From Terriglobales bacterium (GTDB lineage Bacteria; Acidobacteriota; Terriglobia; Terriglobales; Acidobacteriaceae), in contig DATMXP010000037.1 in the NCBI GenBank assembly GCA_035561515.1, positions 1 to 64,000 on the forward strand: a stretch of 64,000 nt of DNA. Reading direction: 5' to 3'. The notes below the pieces were generated by a model. That model saw only the letters and a list, made by a program, of their open reading frames with translations, searched no databases and was not told the DNA's origin. Below are positions 46,483-55,162 of the stretch, one piece after another. Both the position numbers and the translations under genes were made by a program. Every line of letters starts with the position of its first letter. Position 1 is the first letter of the stretch.

Positions 46483-47231
46483 GCTCCCACGAAGTACAGC
46501 ACTAGCGCGATTACGCCAGCAAAGATCGTGCTGATCGAGTTCACGCCGTTGTTCTTCAAGGTGCCACTCCGTTCCAGGGTAGCGCCGAGCAGACTGTCCA
46601 CGATGGTCCCCAGGAATCCCGCGGCCGCAGCGAGCCAAGCTACGGAAGGCGTGTAAAGACCAACCATCGCACCTATAAGTGCAATTACCAGTGCACTGAC
46701 CAGGGCCGCCCCGGTTCCCGGCAGGCTGATTGCGCCATTCGTGCCGGGTTCGACCTGATTGAAACTCGTGATGAGCCTTGGCTTCGCGGATAACACCTCA
46801 CCCAGTTCGCTTGAAACGGTATCGGCTGTGGCTTCGGCCAGTGATGCCACAGCGGCGACCGCGAAAGCCGGTCCGAATTTCACCGTAAGAACTGCATATC
46901 CGGCCGCTGCCCCAACGTTCGCCAGCACCTGCTTCGCATTGCGTCCGTGTTTATCTTCAGCAATCCCAAGCTGACGCTTTCGCGTGTATCCAATTCGAGT
47001 CGAGAGCCACGTCGCAGCAAAGACTCCGAAGAGCGTTACGAAACCTCCCAAACCCAGGGAGACGTAGATCAGCAAAGCCGCTACAGCACCTGCAACTGCT
47101 CCGGACGCGGTTACACCTCGGCTCACATATCCGAGCACCCCAAAGACGGCAGTCACGAGCAGGGCTGGAACCAGTCTGTCGAGAGGTTGGCTGGGGTTCA
47201 GTATTTCTAGTCCGGCGAAGATTGGCGACAC
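46479..47231 (-). CDS. DUF92 family membrane protein
   Basis: About 250 residues from GTG 47231. The frame extends to 47432, but its first 67 residues are charged nonsense and would overlap the Ku gene. Multiple hydrophobic segments follow (LLVTAVFGVLGYVSRGVTAS, AALLIYVSLGLGGFVTLFGV). The DUF92 hallmark with AVASLAEATADTVSSELGEV and LGTIVDSLLGATLERSG is clear. Relatives include plant VTE6/phytyl-phosphate kinase and integral membrane proteins of unknown role. Divergent from ku, with a 63-bp gap. Confidence 0.85.
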   Translation of the reverse strand: MSPIFAGLEILNPSQPLDRLVPALLVTAVFGVLGYVSRGVTASGAVAGAVAALLIYVSLGLGGFVTLFGVFAATWLSTRIGYTRKRQLGIAEDKHGRNAKQVLANVGAAAGYAVLTVKFGPAFAVAAVASLAEATADTVSSELGEVLSAKPRLITSFNQVEPGTNGAISLPGTGAALVSALVIALIGAMVGLYTPSVAWLAAAAGFLGTIVDSLLGATLERSGTLKNNGVNSISTIFAGVIALVLYFVGA

Positions 47232-47294
47232 AGGATTTCCCGCAGCGCATCGTAACAGCTGAGGCTTGTTGCAGCCAGAGCCACGAGGACTTGT

Positions 47295-48158
47295 ATGGCA
47301 GCTTCGGTTTGGACCGGTTACCTGACGTTCGGACTCATCTCGATGCCCGTGCGGCTCTTCTCTGGAGCTCGCGGGACGCGTGTTTCTTTTCACATGCTGC
47401 ACCGTACGGACAACGTCCGCGTAAAGCAGCAACTCATTTGCCCCGAAGAGGATGTGGTGGTGGATCGCAGTGAGATTGTGAAGGGCTACGAGTACCGGAA
47501 GGGCGAGTACGTCATCATCGAACCCGATGAGATCAAAAAGATCGAGCCGAAGACCGCCAAGGCCATGGAGATTCTGGAGTTTGTGAAATCCGATGAAGTC
47601 GATCCCATCTACTTCGAGTCTTCGTATTACCTGATGCCGGAAGAAGCGGGGCAGCGTCCTTACGCTCTGCTATCGCGGGCGCTCGAAGAAACCAACTACG
47701 TCGCGATCGCGAAGCTCACCATGCATAACCGCGAGTACACCGTTTTCCTTCGTCCTTACGAAGGCGGCATGATGCTGCACACCATGTATTACTCGGACGA
47801 GGTCCGGCAATTGGAGAATTTCGGGCGTCCCGATGTCGAGATCAAAGAGGCGGAGTTGAAAGTCGCGCACCAGTTGATCGAGGCGCTTTCAGCGGATTTT
47901 GAGCCTGAAAAGTACCACGATACCTTCGAGGACAATCTCCGTACCCTCATCAAGGCGCGCTTGGAGGGCAAGGAAGTCACGCCTGTTGCCAAGCCCAAGG
48001 TAGCCCCTGTCACCGACCTTATGGCGGCGCTGAAACAGAGCCTTGCCAGCATGGAAGGGAAGAAGAAGCCGCCGCAGCGGGTGCACGACGTGGAAGCCGC
48101 AAACCGCACACACATGAAGACCGCGGCGAAAAAGAAAGGTGGGAAGAAGGCCGCCTAA
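47295..48158 (+). CDS. ku: Ku protein for non-homologous end joining
   Basis: A 287-residue bacterial Ku: MAASVWTGYLTFGLISMPVR at the start, SFHMLHRTD, VKQQLICPEE, EYVIIEPDEIKKIEPK, then YFESSYYLMPEEAGQRPYAL and a Lys-rich C-terminal tail (AAKKKGGKKAA). It forms a ring-shaped homodimer that binds DNA ends and recruits ligase LigD. LigD is not in the window. Standard length. The basic tail, found in many Ku proteins, helps DNA binding. Divergent from DUF92. Confidence 0.95.
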   Translation: MAASVWTGYLTFGLISMPVRLFSGARGTRVSFHMLHRTDNVRVKQQLICPEEDVVVDRSEIVKGYEYRKGEYVIIEPDEIKKIEPKTAKAMEILEFVKSDEVDPIYFESSYYLMPEEAGQRPYALLSRALEETNYVAIAKLTMHNREYTVFLRPYEGGMMLHTMYYSDEVRQLENFGRPDVEIKEAELKVAHQLIEALSADFEPEKYHDTFEDNLRTLIKARLEGKEVTPVAKPKVAPVTDLMAALKQSLASMEGKKKPPQRVHDVEAANRTHMKTAAKKKGGKKAA

Positions 48159-48296
48159 CCGACCCATTCGCAACATTCCCGTCCTACCCGGGTTTTGACG
48201 AATCGTCCCGCCTGCACCTGTCCCGGGTGCTGAATGCGGGTTCAGTGCTTTACAATAGGTGGTTCAGCACTCTCTTAACCTGGAGTTGACGGCCCT

Positions 48297-49514
48297 GTGC
48301 CGATTCGCTTGAGAAATCCATTCCTACTGCGTTCTTACACGACTTTTGCCGCGCTGATACTTCTCCTTTCGGTCATCTTCTTGACCGGTTGCGGCGAAAC
48401 TTATCGGCAGTCTTTAACGCCCATCATTCCTCCCGGAGGCGATCCACAGGCGACCCACTATGCGGTTGCCATCAGTAAGAATGGCGGTGCCGATGGTGCT
48501 GGCATGCTCGCGCAAATCAACGTTCCCGGCGACGTAAACATGGGCAACAGGCAGGTGGGGGTGGACCCGGTACACGCAAGCTTCGCGCCTGTGCAATCGC
48601 GTGTCTGGATTGTGAATCGCGGCGGCGACAGCGTGACTGCTTACGTGCCAACCGTCTTATCAGCTCCGTCTGCCACTTTGTCTCTGGAACCGAACTCCGG
48701 TGCGAGTTTCGTGGCTTCCACCCTGAACCAGGCGTTCGTCGCAGAATCGAACCTCGACAAAGTAGCGATGATCGATGCCAATCAGACAGTGGCTGTGGCT
48801 TTCGTTCCAGTGGGAGACAACCCTGTCTCGATTGCCGCCACGCAGGCTCTTGCCAAAATCTATGTCGCTAACCGCAATGACTCAACCGTGTCGGTGATCT
48901 CGACGAGCCTTCTCCAGACGACAGGTACTCCTATCCCGGTTGGTTCTGGCCCGGTTGCGACGGCAATTCAAACTAGCGGTGCGTACGTGTATGTCGCGAG
49001 CGACGCGGGGAACAGCATTTCTGTGATCGACACCAACAGCGACACAGAGATCCAGCGCGTAACCGGCCTGTCCGCTCCGAGCCAGTTGGTGTGGGACAAC
49101 GGTCTGAAGCGCTTGTACGTGGTAAACAGCGGTTCAAACACTGTCAGTATTTTCAATGCATCCGCACCACAGCTTACGCTGCTGCGGACGGTGAACCTCT
49201 CGGGAGCTCCGCTTGGCATTGCCGTCCTCGACGATGGCAGCAAGTTCTATGTGCTTCGTGGCGGCAGTCCCGGACAGGTAGACGTTTACGATGCGCAGAG
49301 CTTCTTATTGCGCACCACGATTACCGTGCAGAATGATCCGGTTTCGATCGCGGCTTCGCCAGGATCCACGAAGGTCTATGTCGCAAACAGGGCAGGAGAC
49401 CCCAACACCGCAAGTCTTGCGAATGGCTCCATTTCGATCATCAAGACGCTGGACGAATCGGTGATCAACATTGCGCCGGCGGGCCCGAACCCCTTCACGG
49501 TCCTGGCACAATAA
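48297..49514 (+). CDS. YncE-like beta-propeller lipoprotein
   Basis: A 405-residue protein starting at GTG 48297. The N-terminal signal with lipobox (LLLSVIFLTGCGET, Cys about residue 31) predicts a lipoprotein. The rest is a seven-bladed propeller of the 40-residue YVTN type: repeats such as KIYVANRNDSTVSVIST, AYVYVASDAGNSISVIDTN, RLYVVNSGSNTVSIFNAS and KVYVANRAGDPN. Such proteins are extracytoplasmic binding or surface proteins; the ligand is unknown. It stands alone with a terminator downstream. Convergent with the chemotaxis operon. Confidence 0.9.
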   Translation: MPIRLRNPFLLRSYTTFAALILLLSVIFLTGCGETYRQSLTPIIPPGGDPQATHYAVAISKNGGADGAGMLAQINVPGDVNMGNRQVGVDPVHASFAPVQSRVWIVNRGGDSVTAYVPTVLSAPSATLSLEPNSGASFVASTLNQAFVAESNLDKVAMIDANQTVAVAFVPVGDNPVSIAATQALAKIYVANRNDSTVSVISTSLLQTTGTPIPVGSGPVATAIQTSGAYVYVASDAGNSISVIDTNSDTEIQRVTGLSAPSQLVWDNGLKRLYVVNSGSNTVSIFNASAPQLTLLRTVNLSGAPLGIAVLDDGSKFYVLRGGSPGQVDVYDAQSFLLRTTITVQNDPVSIAASPGSTKVYVANRAGDPNTASLANGSISIIKTLDESVINIAPAGPNPFTVLAQ

Positions 49515-49534
49515 GAGCATCCGGAGAAAAAAGT

Positions 49535-49560
49535 AGGCGAGGCAGGCGCCTCGCCTTTTT
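49535..49560 (+). terminator. rho-independent terminator
   Basis: AGGCGAGGC (49535-49543), loop AGGC, GCCTCGCCT (49548-49556), followed by a T-run. It is 20 bp after the propeller-lipoprotein stop. It may also serve the convergent che operon, since an A-run lies on its left. Confidence 0.9.
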
Positions 49561-49582
49561 AGTTGTACTCAGGAGAATAAGA

Positions 49583-50071
49583 TCAGTCCGCTGCGGTCTC
49601 GCCCTTCCGCCGGCGGTTATAGTGCATGGCAATATTCATGAAGACAGGGCCGCTGCTGGTTTCGAAGCACATCACGAGTGCTTCCGTATCTTCAGTACTC
49701 ACCGCCCCGCGGTCTTCGGTGTGAATCTCCGGTGGCAAAACCTTGAAGTGAAATCCCTGGTCGTTGAGGACCGTGACCGCATTTCCAATCACCTGGTTTG
49801 CCAGCTCACAAATGGCTTCCGGAACCATTTCTTCGGAACAGCTTTCGTCCCCCGTCAACCTGTGAGTTACCTGCTTTGCTGCATTGGTCTCCAGGTCGAA
49901 AATCACGCGTCCTTCGATGTCGCCCGAAACCCGAACCACAGCAGCCACACCTTTGCGCAGGTAGGCACCTTCGTCCATGGTTACGTCGCCCATCGAGGTG
50001 GGAGACTGCAACGTCTGCGCGAGTACGGCATCCGCAGCGTTGATGAACGGCTGAATCAGTTCCATCCTCAT
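49583..50071 (-). CDS. cheX: chemotaxis phosphatase CheX
   Basis: A 162-residue protein with the CheC/CheX/FliY fold: RMELIQPFINAADAVLAQTL at the N-terminus and the phosphatase helix PEAICELANQVIGNAVTVL with its ExxN motif (Glu, Asn). Only one such helix is visible, as in CheX. It should dephosphorylate CheY-P and end the signal. Last gene of the che operon; its start overlaps the cheY stop by 4 bp. Confidence 0.88.
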   Translation of the reverse strand: MRMELIQPFINAADAVLAQTLQSPTSMGDVTMDEGAYLRKGVAAVVRVSGDIEGRVIFDLETNAAKQVTHRLTGDESCSEEMVPEAICELANQVIGNAVTVLNDQGFHFKVLPPEIHTEDRGAVSTEDTEALVMCFETSSGPVFMNIAMHYNRRRKGETAAD

Positions 50072-50520
50072 TGGATTGCTCCAGCGGGTGCGCTGTTCTC
50101 CGAAGAAGCCAGCGCCGCATCGCCGAGGACGTACTTCACTACCTCGTACAGGACTTCCGCCTTCACGGGTTTCTGTACAAAATGGCGCGCGCCCTTCTGT
50201 AGTGCCGCGATGATGTTCTCCTGGTAACCCACGGACGAGACCATCACGATGCGAGCTTCCGGTGACTGGCGCACGATCCGTTCCGCTGCTTCGATGCCTT
50301 CCATCTGCGGCATCGTGATGTCCATCAATACGATGTCCGGATGCGTGCGACTGTATTCAGTGATTGCGGTACAGCCGTCGCCGGCTTCTCCGGCTACCTG
50401 TCCGCCGAACGATTCGATCATCCGCGCGAGGTTTTTGCGCGCGAAGATGGAATCATCAACGACCAGGTATCTGACCGGCCGCATGTCCTTGCTTCGAACT
50501 AGTGGGGCAAATTGCTCCAT
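50068..50520 (-). CDS. cheY: chemotaxis response regulator CheY
   Basis: 150 residues from ATG 50520, chosen because GGAGG lies just upstream. A GTG at 50541 would add seven. The receiver has YLVVDDSIFARKNL, IVLMDITMPQMEGIEA with the phosphoacceptor Asp, VMVSSVGYQ and HFVQKPVKAE. The first 15 residues are an extra tail before the first strand. It is phosphorylated by CheA. The output may be a flagellar or pilus motor; none is encoded in the window. Confidence 0.9.
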   Translation of the reverse strand: MEQFAPLVRSKDMRPVRYLVVDDSIFARKNLARMIESFGGQVAGEAGDGCTAITEYSRTHPDIVLMDITMPQMEGIEAAERIVRQSPEARIVMVSSVGYQENIIAALQKGARHFVQKPVKAEVLYEVVKYVLGDAALASSENSAPAGAIQ

Positions 50521-50553
50521 GGTTCCCTCCAGCGCGATCACAAACCGCGCCAG

Positions 50554-51642
50554 CTAATCTCCTGTTGCTACGACCGCTGTTTGCGGCCGGGTAGCCTGTT
50601 TCATTACTGCACAATGTGTTTGTAGCGTGTTGGCCATCGCCTCTAGCGGTATGACTCTCATCGCATGTCCGCGTTCTATTGCGACTCGCGGCATGCCAAA
50701 CACCACGCAACTTTCTTCTGCCTGGGCGATGGTTATGCCACCGGCATGACGAATCGCACCCAGTCCTTCAGCGCCGTCTTCACCCATGCCCGTCATCAGC
50801 ACGCCGACGGCACGCTCCTGGAATTCCGAGGCTACGCTCTGCAGCAGCACGTCAGCCGAAGGGCGATGTCCGTTGACTTTATCCCCATCGCTGAGCACCA
50901 CCACATGACCCAGGGGCATATGGCGAACCTTCATATGCTTGTTGCCCGGACAAACGAGGGCGCGTCCCGCCAGCAGAAGATCGCCTGACTTCGCTTCCCG
51001 GACTTGGATCGCACAGGTTTCGTCCAAGCGCTTGGCGAACATCTCGGTAAATCCTTCCGGCATGTGCTGCACGATCAAAATCGTGCCAGGAAACTCCGCC
51101 GGTAACTGCGACAGCACGTACTGCAATGCCTGCGGACCACCGGTCGAGACGCCAATCGCAACCACTTTGGTCGGCGAATTGGCAGGCTCGGACGGCGGCT
51201 TCATCTTCTTCTTGATCTGCGGCTCTGGCAGTCGCACCAATTGGCTTTTCACCGCTGCCTTGATCTTCGCGACCAGTTCGCTGGCGATCTGGTCCATGTG
51301 CGTCGTCGGATCCTGCGGCTTGGCCACAAAGTCGAATGCCCCAAACGAGAGCGCCTTGAACGTTGCCGAGGCGCCTTCCTTTGAGTGCGCGCTGACGACA
51401 ATCGTCGGCAGCGGATGTTTGCGCATGATCTTGCGTAGCGTTTCCATCCCGTCCATCCGCGGCATGTCAAGATCGAGCGTTACGACATCCGGCTTCAGAT
51501 CCGGGATCTTTTCCAGCGCGAATGATCCGTCCATGGCGGTTCCCACAACTTGAATCGAGCCTTCGCGCTCGATCATCTGCGGGATCAGCTTCCGCATCAG
51601 CGCGGAATCATCCACCACCAGGACTCGGATGGGTTTCTTCAT
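50554..51642 (-). CDS. cheB: protein-glutamate methylesterase/deamidase CheB
   Basis: A 362-residue CheB with an N-terminal receiver (phosphoacceptor Asp57 in VTLDLDMPRM) and a C-terminal methylesterase domain. The catalytic Ser166 is in AIGVSTGGPQAL, His193 in IVQHMPEGFTE, and the Asp in MTGMGEDGAEGLGAI. It removes methyl groups from chemoreceptors when phosphorylated by CheA, balancing CheR. The linker (about 135-158) is basic. Start overlaps the cheA stop by 4 bp. Confidence 0.96.
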   Translation of the reverse strand: MKKPIRVLVVDDSALMRKLIPQMIEREGSIQVVGTAMDGSFALEKIPDLKPDVVTLDLDMPRMDGMETLRKIMRKHPLPTIVVSAHSKEGASATFKALSFGAFDFVAKPQDPTTHMDQIASELVAKIKAAVKSQLVRLPEPQIKKKMKPPSEPANSPTKVVAIGVSTGGPQALQYVLSQLPAEFPGTILIVQHMPEGFTEMFAKRLDETCAIQVREAKSGDLLLAGRALVCPGNKHMKVRHMPLGHVVVLSDGDKVNGHRPSADVLLQSVASEFQERAVGVLMTGMGEDGAEGLGAIRHAGGITIAQAEESCVVFGMPRVAIERGHAMRVIPLEAMANTLQTHCAVMKQATRPQTAVVATGD

Positions 51643-53768
51643 ACGGCAGCACCCATGGATGCGGCTCGGGCGACCGGAACGGGTGCAACGGGAATGCGTG
51701 CGTAAGCAACACGGTCCACCAGCACGGGAACGTTCAGGATTAACACCACCGTCCCGTCTCCGAGGATGCTTGCGCCGCTTACCAGCTCCGTTGCGACCAA
51801 TTGGTCGTCCATGGCCTTGATGACTAACTCGTCCTCGCCGACTAGCTTGTCTACGATGAGTCCGAATTTTCGGTCTCCCATCGCGACCACTACTACGAAA
51901 AACTTGCTGATCGAATTCTCCCGGGCCTCCGGCATCAACCGGCTCAATCGAGCGAGAGTGATTACCTCGTCACGAATGCGCAGTACCTCGCAGTTATCCA
52001 CGCGATGGATCTGGTCGTGACTTGCGCGTGTGATCTCCACCACGGAGTTCAGCGGTACCGCATAGAGTTGGTCGCCCGAGGAGAACAACAATGCCTTGAT
52101 GATGGCCAGGGTTAGTGGCAACGTCAGCCGGAAGGTGGTGCCTCGTCCCGGCGTGCTGATGATCTGGATCGATCCTTTCAGCCGTGCTACCACGCTGCGG
52201 ACCACGTCCATGCCTACGCCACGTCCGGATAATTCCGTGATTTCATCACTCGTGCTGAAGCCCGATTCAAAGATAAGCTCCAGTTTCTGATGGTCCGACA
52301 TCGTGGCGATCTGGTCGGCCGTAGCAATGCCACGTTGGACTGCTTTCTCCGCAATCTTGTCAGCGGAGATTCCCCGGCCGTCGTCCGCCACCTCGATCAC
52401 CACGTGATTCGCCTGGTGATATGCACTGAGCTTCAGGAATCCTTGCGGAGGTTTGCCGGCAGCTACTCGCTCTTCCGGCGATTCAATGCCATGGTCAACT
52501 GCATTCCGCACCAGGTGCGTCAAAGGCTCGGCAAGCTGGTCGAGAATGCCTTTGTCCAGATCGGTCTCCTGCCCGACCATCACCAGCTCGGCATCCTTCC
52601 CGCACTGCTTTGCGGTGTCACGCAGCACTCGTGGAAACCGACGGAACAATTGCTCAACCGGCACCATGCGAATCTTCATCACTGACCGCTGCAGCGCGTT
52701 CAGCACCTGCGCCTGTTTCGACATCGCGTCCACAAAACGGACCTTCAGTGGATCCTTGGGGAACCGCTTTCCGAACTCATGGATCGACTGGTAAAGCATC
52801 GACTTGCCGATAATGAGTTCGCCCACCAGGTTCATCACCGCATCGATTCGGTCGGCATCCACGCGCAGCGTGTTCTCGACCGGCTGAGCTTCCTTGGCTT
52901 TGGCAGGACGTTGTGCCGCTTCGACAACAGCCTCTTCTAAATCCGGAACTGCAGGGGAAGCGACTGGCGTGTGTGTGGCCGCGATGCCGAGCACATCCGC
53001 ATCAGCATCTACGTGAGTGGCGGACTCCTGAACGGGAGGCGTCCACTGGTTCACGACGATGCCATCCACCACGGTTGGGATCGCGCACTTCTTCTCGATC
53101 TCGGCCTTGGAAACGGACGTCGCGAGCGCTACTTCAATCACGTCAAGCGTGCCGTCTACCGGAATGTGTTCAGGGTGCCGTGCGAGTACTCTTCCGAGCA
53201 AAGGGAACGCGTTCAGAATCACCTGCACCGCCGCCGCCCTCATCGGAGAGTTGCGGTCCATCGACACGGCGACACAGTAGACCACCTCGCCTGCTTCGAC
53301 GGCGTTCTTCATTGCGAGCCGGTCGTATTCGGTCCAGGAGAACTCCGGCACAAACTTCTTAGCCGCCGTGCTTCCCCCGGGCGCCTTGAGCAGCTTGGAA
53401 ATCATCGTCCGCAGCGGGTCAGCTTTGGGAGGCTGCATGTTTCCGCGGTACGCAGCCAGCAGCGCGTCGAACATATCGGCAGCGCTCAAGACCACTTCCG
53501 CGAGTCCTGTACCCGCGGACGCAGCCAGTTCCGGCGTCAGTACGTCTTCCAGCTCGTGCGCAAGCTCACTCAGCTCACGGAACCCACACGCCGCGGAATC
53601 GCCCTTCAATGTGTGAACGGTCCTGCGAATTCCACGCACGATTTCCGCGTCTCCTGGAGCTTTTTCCAGGTCCAGGCCCTGGTCGTTCAGCGCTTGCAGT
53701 AATTCCTGTGCGCTCTCGAAAAACAGTTCGCGTAATTCCGCTGCCCGTTCTTCTGAGAAGAAGTTCAC
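51639..53768 (-). CDS. cheA: chemotaxis histidine kinase CheA
   Basis: A 709-residue CheA. P1/Hpt domain with phosphoacceptor His52 in VHTLKGDSAACGF; a middle region (about 150-275) that may hold a divergent P2; dimerisation P3 helices near 300 (DAVMNLVGELIIGKSMLYQS); P4 ATPase with HLVRNAVDHGIESPEER, VADDGRGIS and GRGVGMDVVRS; and the P5 CheW-like C-terminus (LLFSSGDQLYAVPLNSVVEI). It autophosphorylates in response to receptor signals and passes phosphate to CheY and CheB. Overlaps cheR and cheB by 4 bp each. Confidence 0.96.
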   Translation of the reverse strand: MNFFSEERAAELRELFFESAQELLQALNDQGLDLEKAPGDAEIVRGIRRTVHTLKGDSAACGFRELSELAHELEDVLTPELAASAGTGLAEVVLSAADMFDALLAAYRGNMQPPKADPLRTMISKLLKAPGGSTAAKKFVPEFSWTEYDRLAMKNAVEAGEVVYCVAVSMDRNSPMRAAAVQVILNAFPLLGRVLARHPEHIPVDGTLDVIEVALATSVSKAEIEKKCAIPTVVDGIVVNQWTPPVQESATHVDADADVLGIAATHTPVASPAVPDLEEAVVEAAQRPAKAKEAQPVENTLRVDADRIDAVMNLVGELIIGKSMLYQSIHEFGKRFPKDPLKVRFVDAMSKQAQVLNALQRSVMKIRMVPVEQLFRRFPRVLRDTAKQCGKDAELVMVGQETDLDKGILDQLAEPLTHLVRNAVDHGIESPEERVAAGKPPQGFLKLSAYHQANHVVIEVADDGRGISADKIAEKAVQRGIATADQIATMSDHQKLELIFESGFSTSDEITELSGRGVGMDVVRSVVARLKGSIQIISTPGRGTTFRLTLPLTLAIIKALLFSSGDQLYAVPLNSVVEITRASHDQIHRVDNCEVLRIRDEVITLARLSRLMPEARENSISKFFVVVVAMGDRKFGLIVDKLVGEDELVIKAMDDQLVATELVSGASILGDGTVVLILNVPVLVDRVAYARIPVAPVPVARAASMGAAV

Positions 53769-54661
53769 AACTCCACCTCGATCTTCTGGTACGCGGTACC
53801 GTTATTCTGGTGAATCATCCGGAACCGGTCGGTGAGTCCAAATAGGCTTTCTGCATGTCCGACGAATAGATATCCGTCCTGATTCAAGCAGCGATAGAAC
53901 TTCTCGATTAAGCGTTTCTGCTCCGCCTCGTCGAAATAGATCATCACGTTCCGGCAGAAAATGAAGTCATTCCGCTGCGGGAGGAATTCTGTTTTCAGGT
54001 TATGGAAATCGAAGTGGACCAGGTCGCGTACCGCTCGTTTCACCTGGTAATGGTCACCAAGTTTGTCGAAGTAGCGCAGCCGGTACATATAGTCCACCGG
54101 CTCCATCTGGTTTTCGGAATAAAGCCCTTCTTGCGCCGTCCGCAAAGCCGAATAGCTGATGTCCGAAGCCAGCACTTCCACCCGCCACGGAGGCGGGATC
54201 AGCGGCTTCGGAACCGGCATGTCAAACGGCAGAGGGTTGCGAAGATAGTAGTAAGCCAGTGCGTCCGCGATCTGCATCGCGAGCGTATACGGCTCTTGCC
54301 CCGTAGAACAGCCTGCACTCCACACTCGCAATGTCCAGTCGCGACGTTCCTGCTTGCGGCGGAGCATCTCTTCCAGCGTTGTCTTCTGGAAAAGCTCCAA
54401 CTGCGGCTTGTTGCGGAAGAAGCTGGTTTCGTTGACGGTCAGGATTTCAAGCAGGGAAGTCAGTTCCGCCTTGCCTTCACGGCTGGTGAGCAGGCGGTAG
54501 TAGCTATAGAAGGAGTCGAGCCGGCAGGCTTTCAGGCGGCGCTGCAAACGGTCCTGCAGGAAGTGTGCGCGCCGCTCGTCAAAGTACATCCCACATTCGT
54601 GGTAGACGAGTGTCTGCAACAACTTCAGCTCAGGCTCGGTGATGGGTATGGACGTTGCCAT
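53765..54661 (-). CDS. cheR: chemotaxis methyltransferase CheR
   Basis: A 298-residue CheR: an N-terminal helical domain (LKLLQTLVYHECGMYFDERR) and a SAM-dependent methyltransferase domain with VWSAGCSTGQEPYTLAMQIA and FIFCRNVMIYFDE. It ends FVGHAESLFGLTDRF. It methylates receptor glutamates for adaptation. No C-terminal TPR domain. The receptor encoded next door lacks the usual pentapeptide tether at its end. Confidence 0.96.
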   Translation of the reverse strand: MATSIPITEPELKLLQTLVYHECGMYFDERRAHFLQDRLQRRLKACRLDSFYSYYRLLTSREGKAELTSLLEILTVNETSFFRNKPQLELFQKTTLEEMLRRKQERRDWTLRVWSAGCSTGQEPYTLAMQIADALAYYYLRNPLPFDMPVPKPLIPPPWRVEVLASDISYSALRTAQEGLYSENQMEPVDYMYRLRYFDKLGDHYQVKRAVRDLVHFDFHNLKTEFLPQRNDFIFCRNVMIYFDEAEQKRLIEKFYRCLNQDGYLFVGHAESLFGLTDRFRMIHQNNGTAYQKIEVEL

Positions 54662-54676
54662 TCCTGCTCGCTTGTC

Positions 54677-55150
54677 TTACTGCACTGCCATGTTTTCCGC
54701 AATCGTGCTTGCTTTCTGTAACTCGCCGCGCTTCAGCACCCGTTGCAGATCGACCAGGATGATCAGCCGGTTCTTCAACTTGCCCACGCCAGTCACGTAC
54801 GTTTCGCTCTCGTCTTTCATGACTCTCGGAGGCGGTTCGATCTCGGAGTGCGGAATGCGCATTACCTCCGACGCCGAATCAACAATTAGCCCGACCAGCT
54901 TGCCTTCGGAATCCACCACGATGACCCGGTTCTTTTTGTCCGTCGATGTGTGTTGTTCTCCAAAGCGCTTGCGCAGGTCAACCACCGAAACGATCTTGCC
55001 GCGAAGGTTGATCACCCCTTCGACGAACTCCGGCGAATCGGGCACCGACGTGATCTCCGGCACGCGCACGATCTCATGCACGCACGTGATGGGAACCCCA
55101 AAGGTTTCCGCTCCTACCCGAAAGCCGACTATGTGCAGGTCGCTGCTCAT
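54677..55150 (-). CDS. cheW: chemotaxis coupling protein CheW
   Basis: A 157-residue CheW: HIVGFRVGAETFGVPITCVH, EIVRVPEITSVPDSPEFVEG, INLRGKIVSVVDLRKRFG, and a C-terminal KNRLIILVDLQRVL. It links the receptor tips to CheA. The C-terminal few residues extend slightly beyond the domain. It lies between the receptor gene and cheR, with short gaps (12 and 15 bp). Confidence 0.95.
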   Translation of the reverse strand: MSSDLHIVGFRVGAETFGVPITCVHEIVRVPEITSVPDSPEFVEGVINLRGKIVSVVDLRKRFGEQHTSTDKKNRVIVVDSEGKLVGLIVDSASEVMRIPHSEIEPPPRVMKDESETYVTGVGKLKNRLIILVDLQRVLKRGELQKASTIAENMAVQ

Positions 55151-55162
55151 GTTTAACTCCGG

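Noticed and set aside
47232-47432. N-terminal extension of DUF92 into the Ku gene
   Set aside because: Charged, non-hydrophobic sequence antisense to ku. Family members begin near the first membrane segment.
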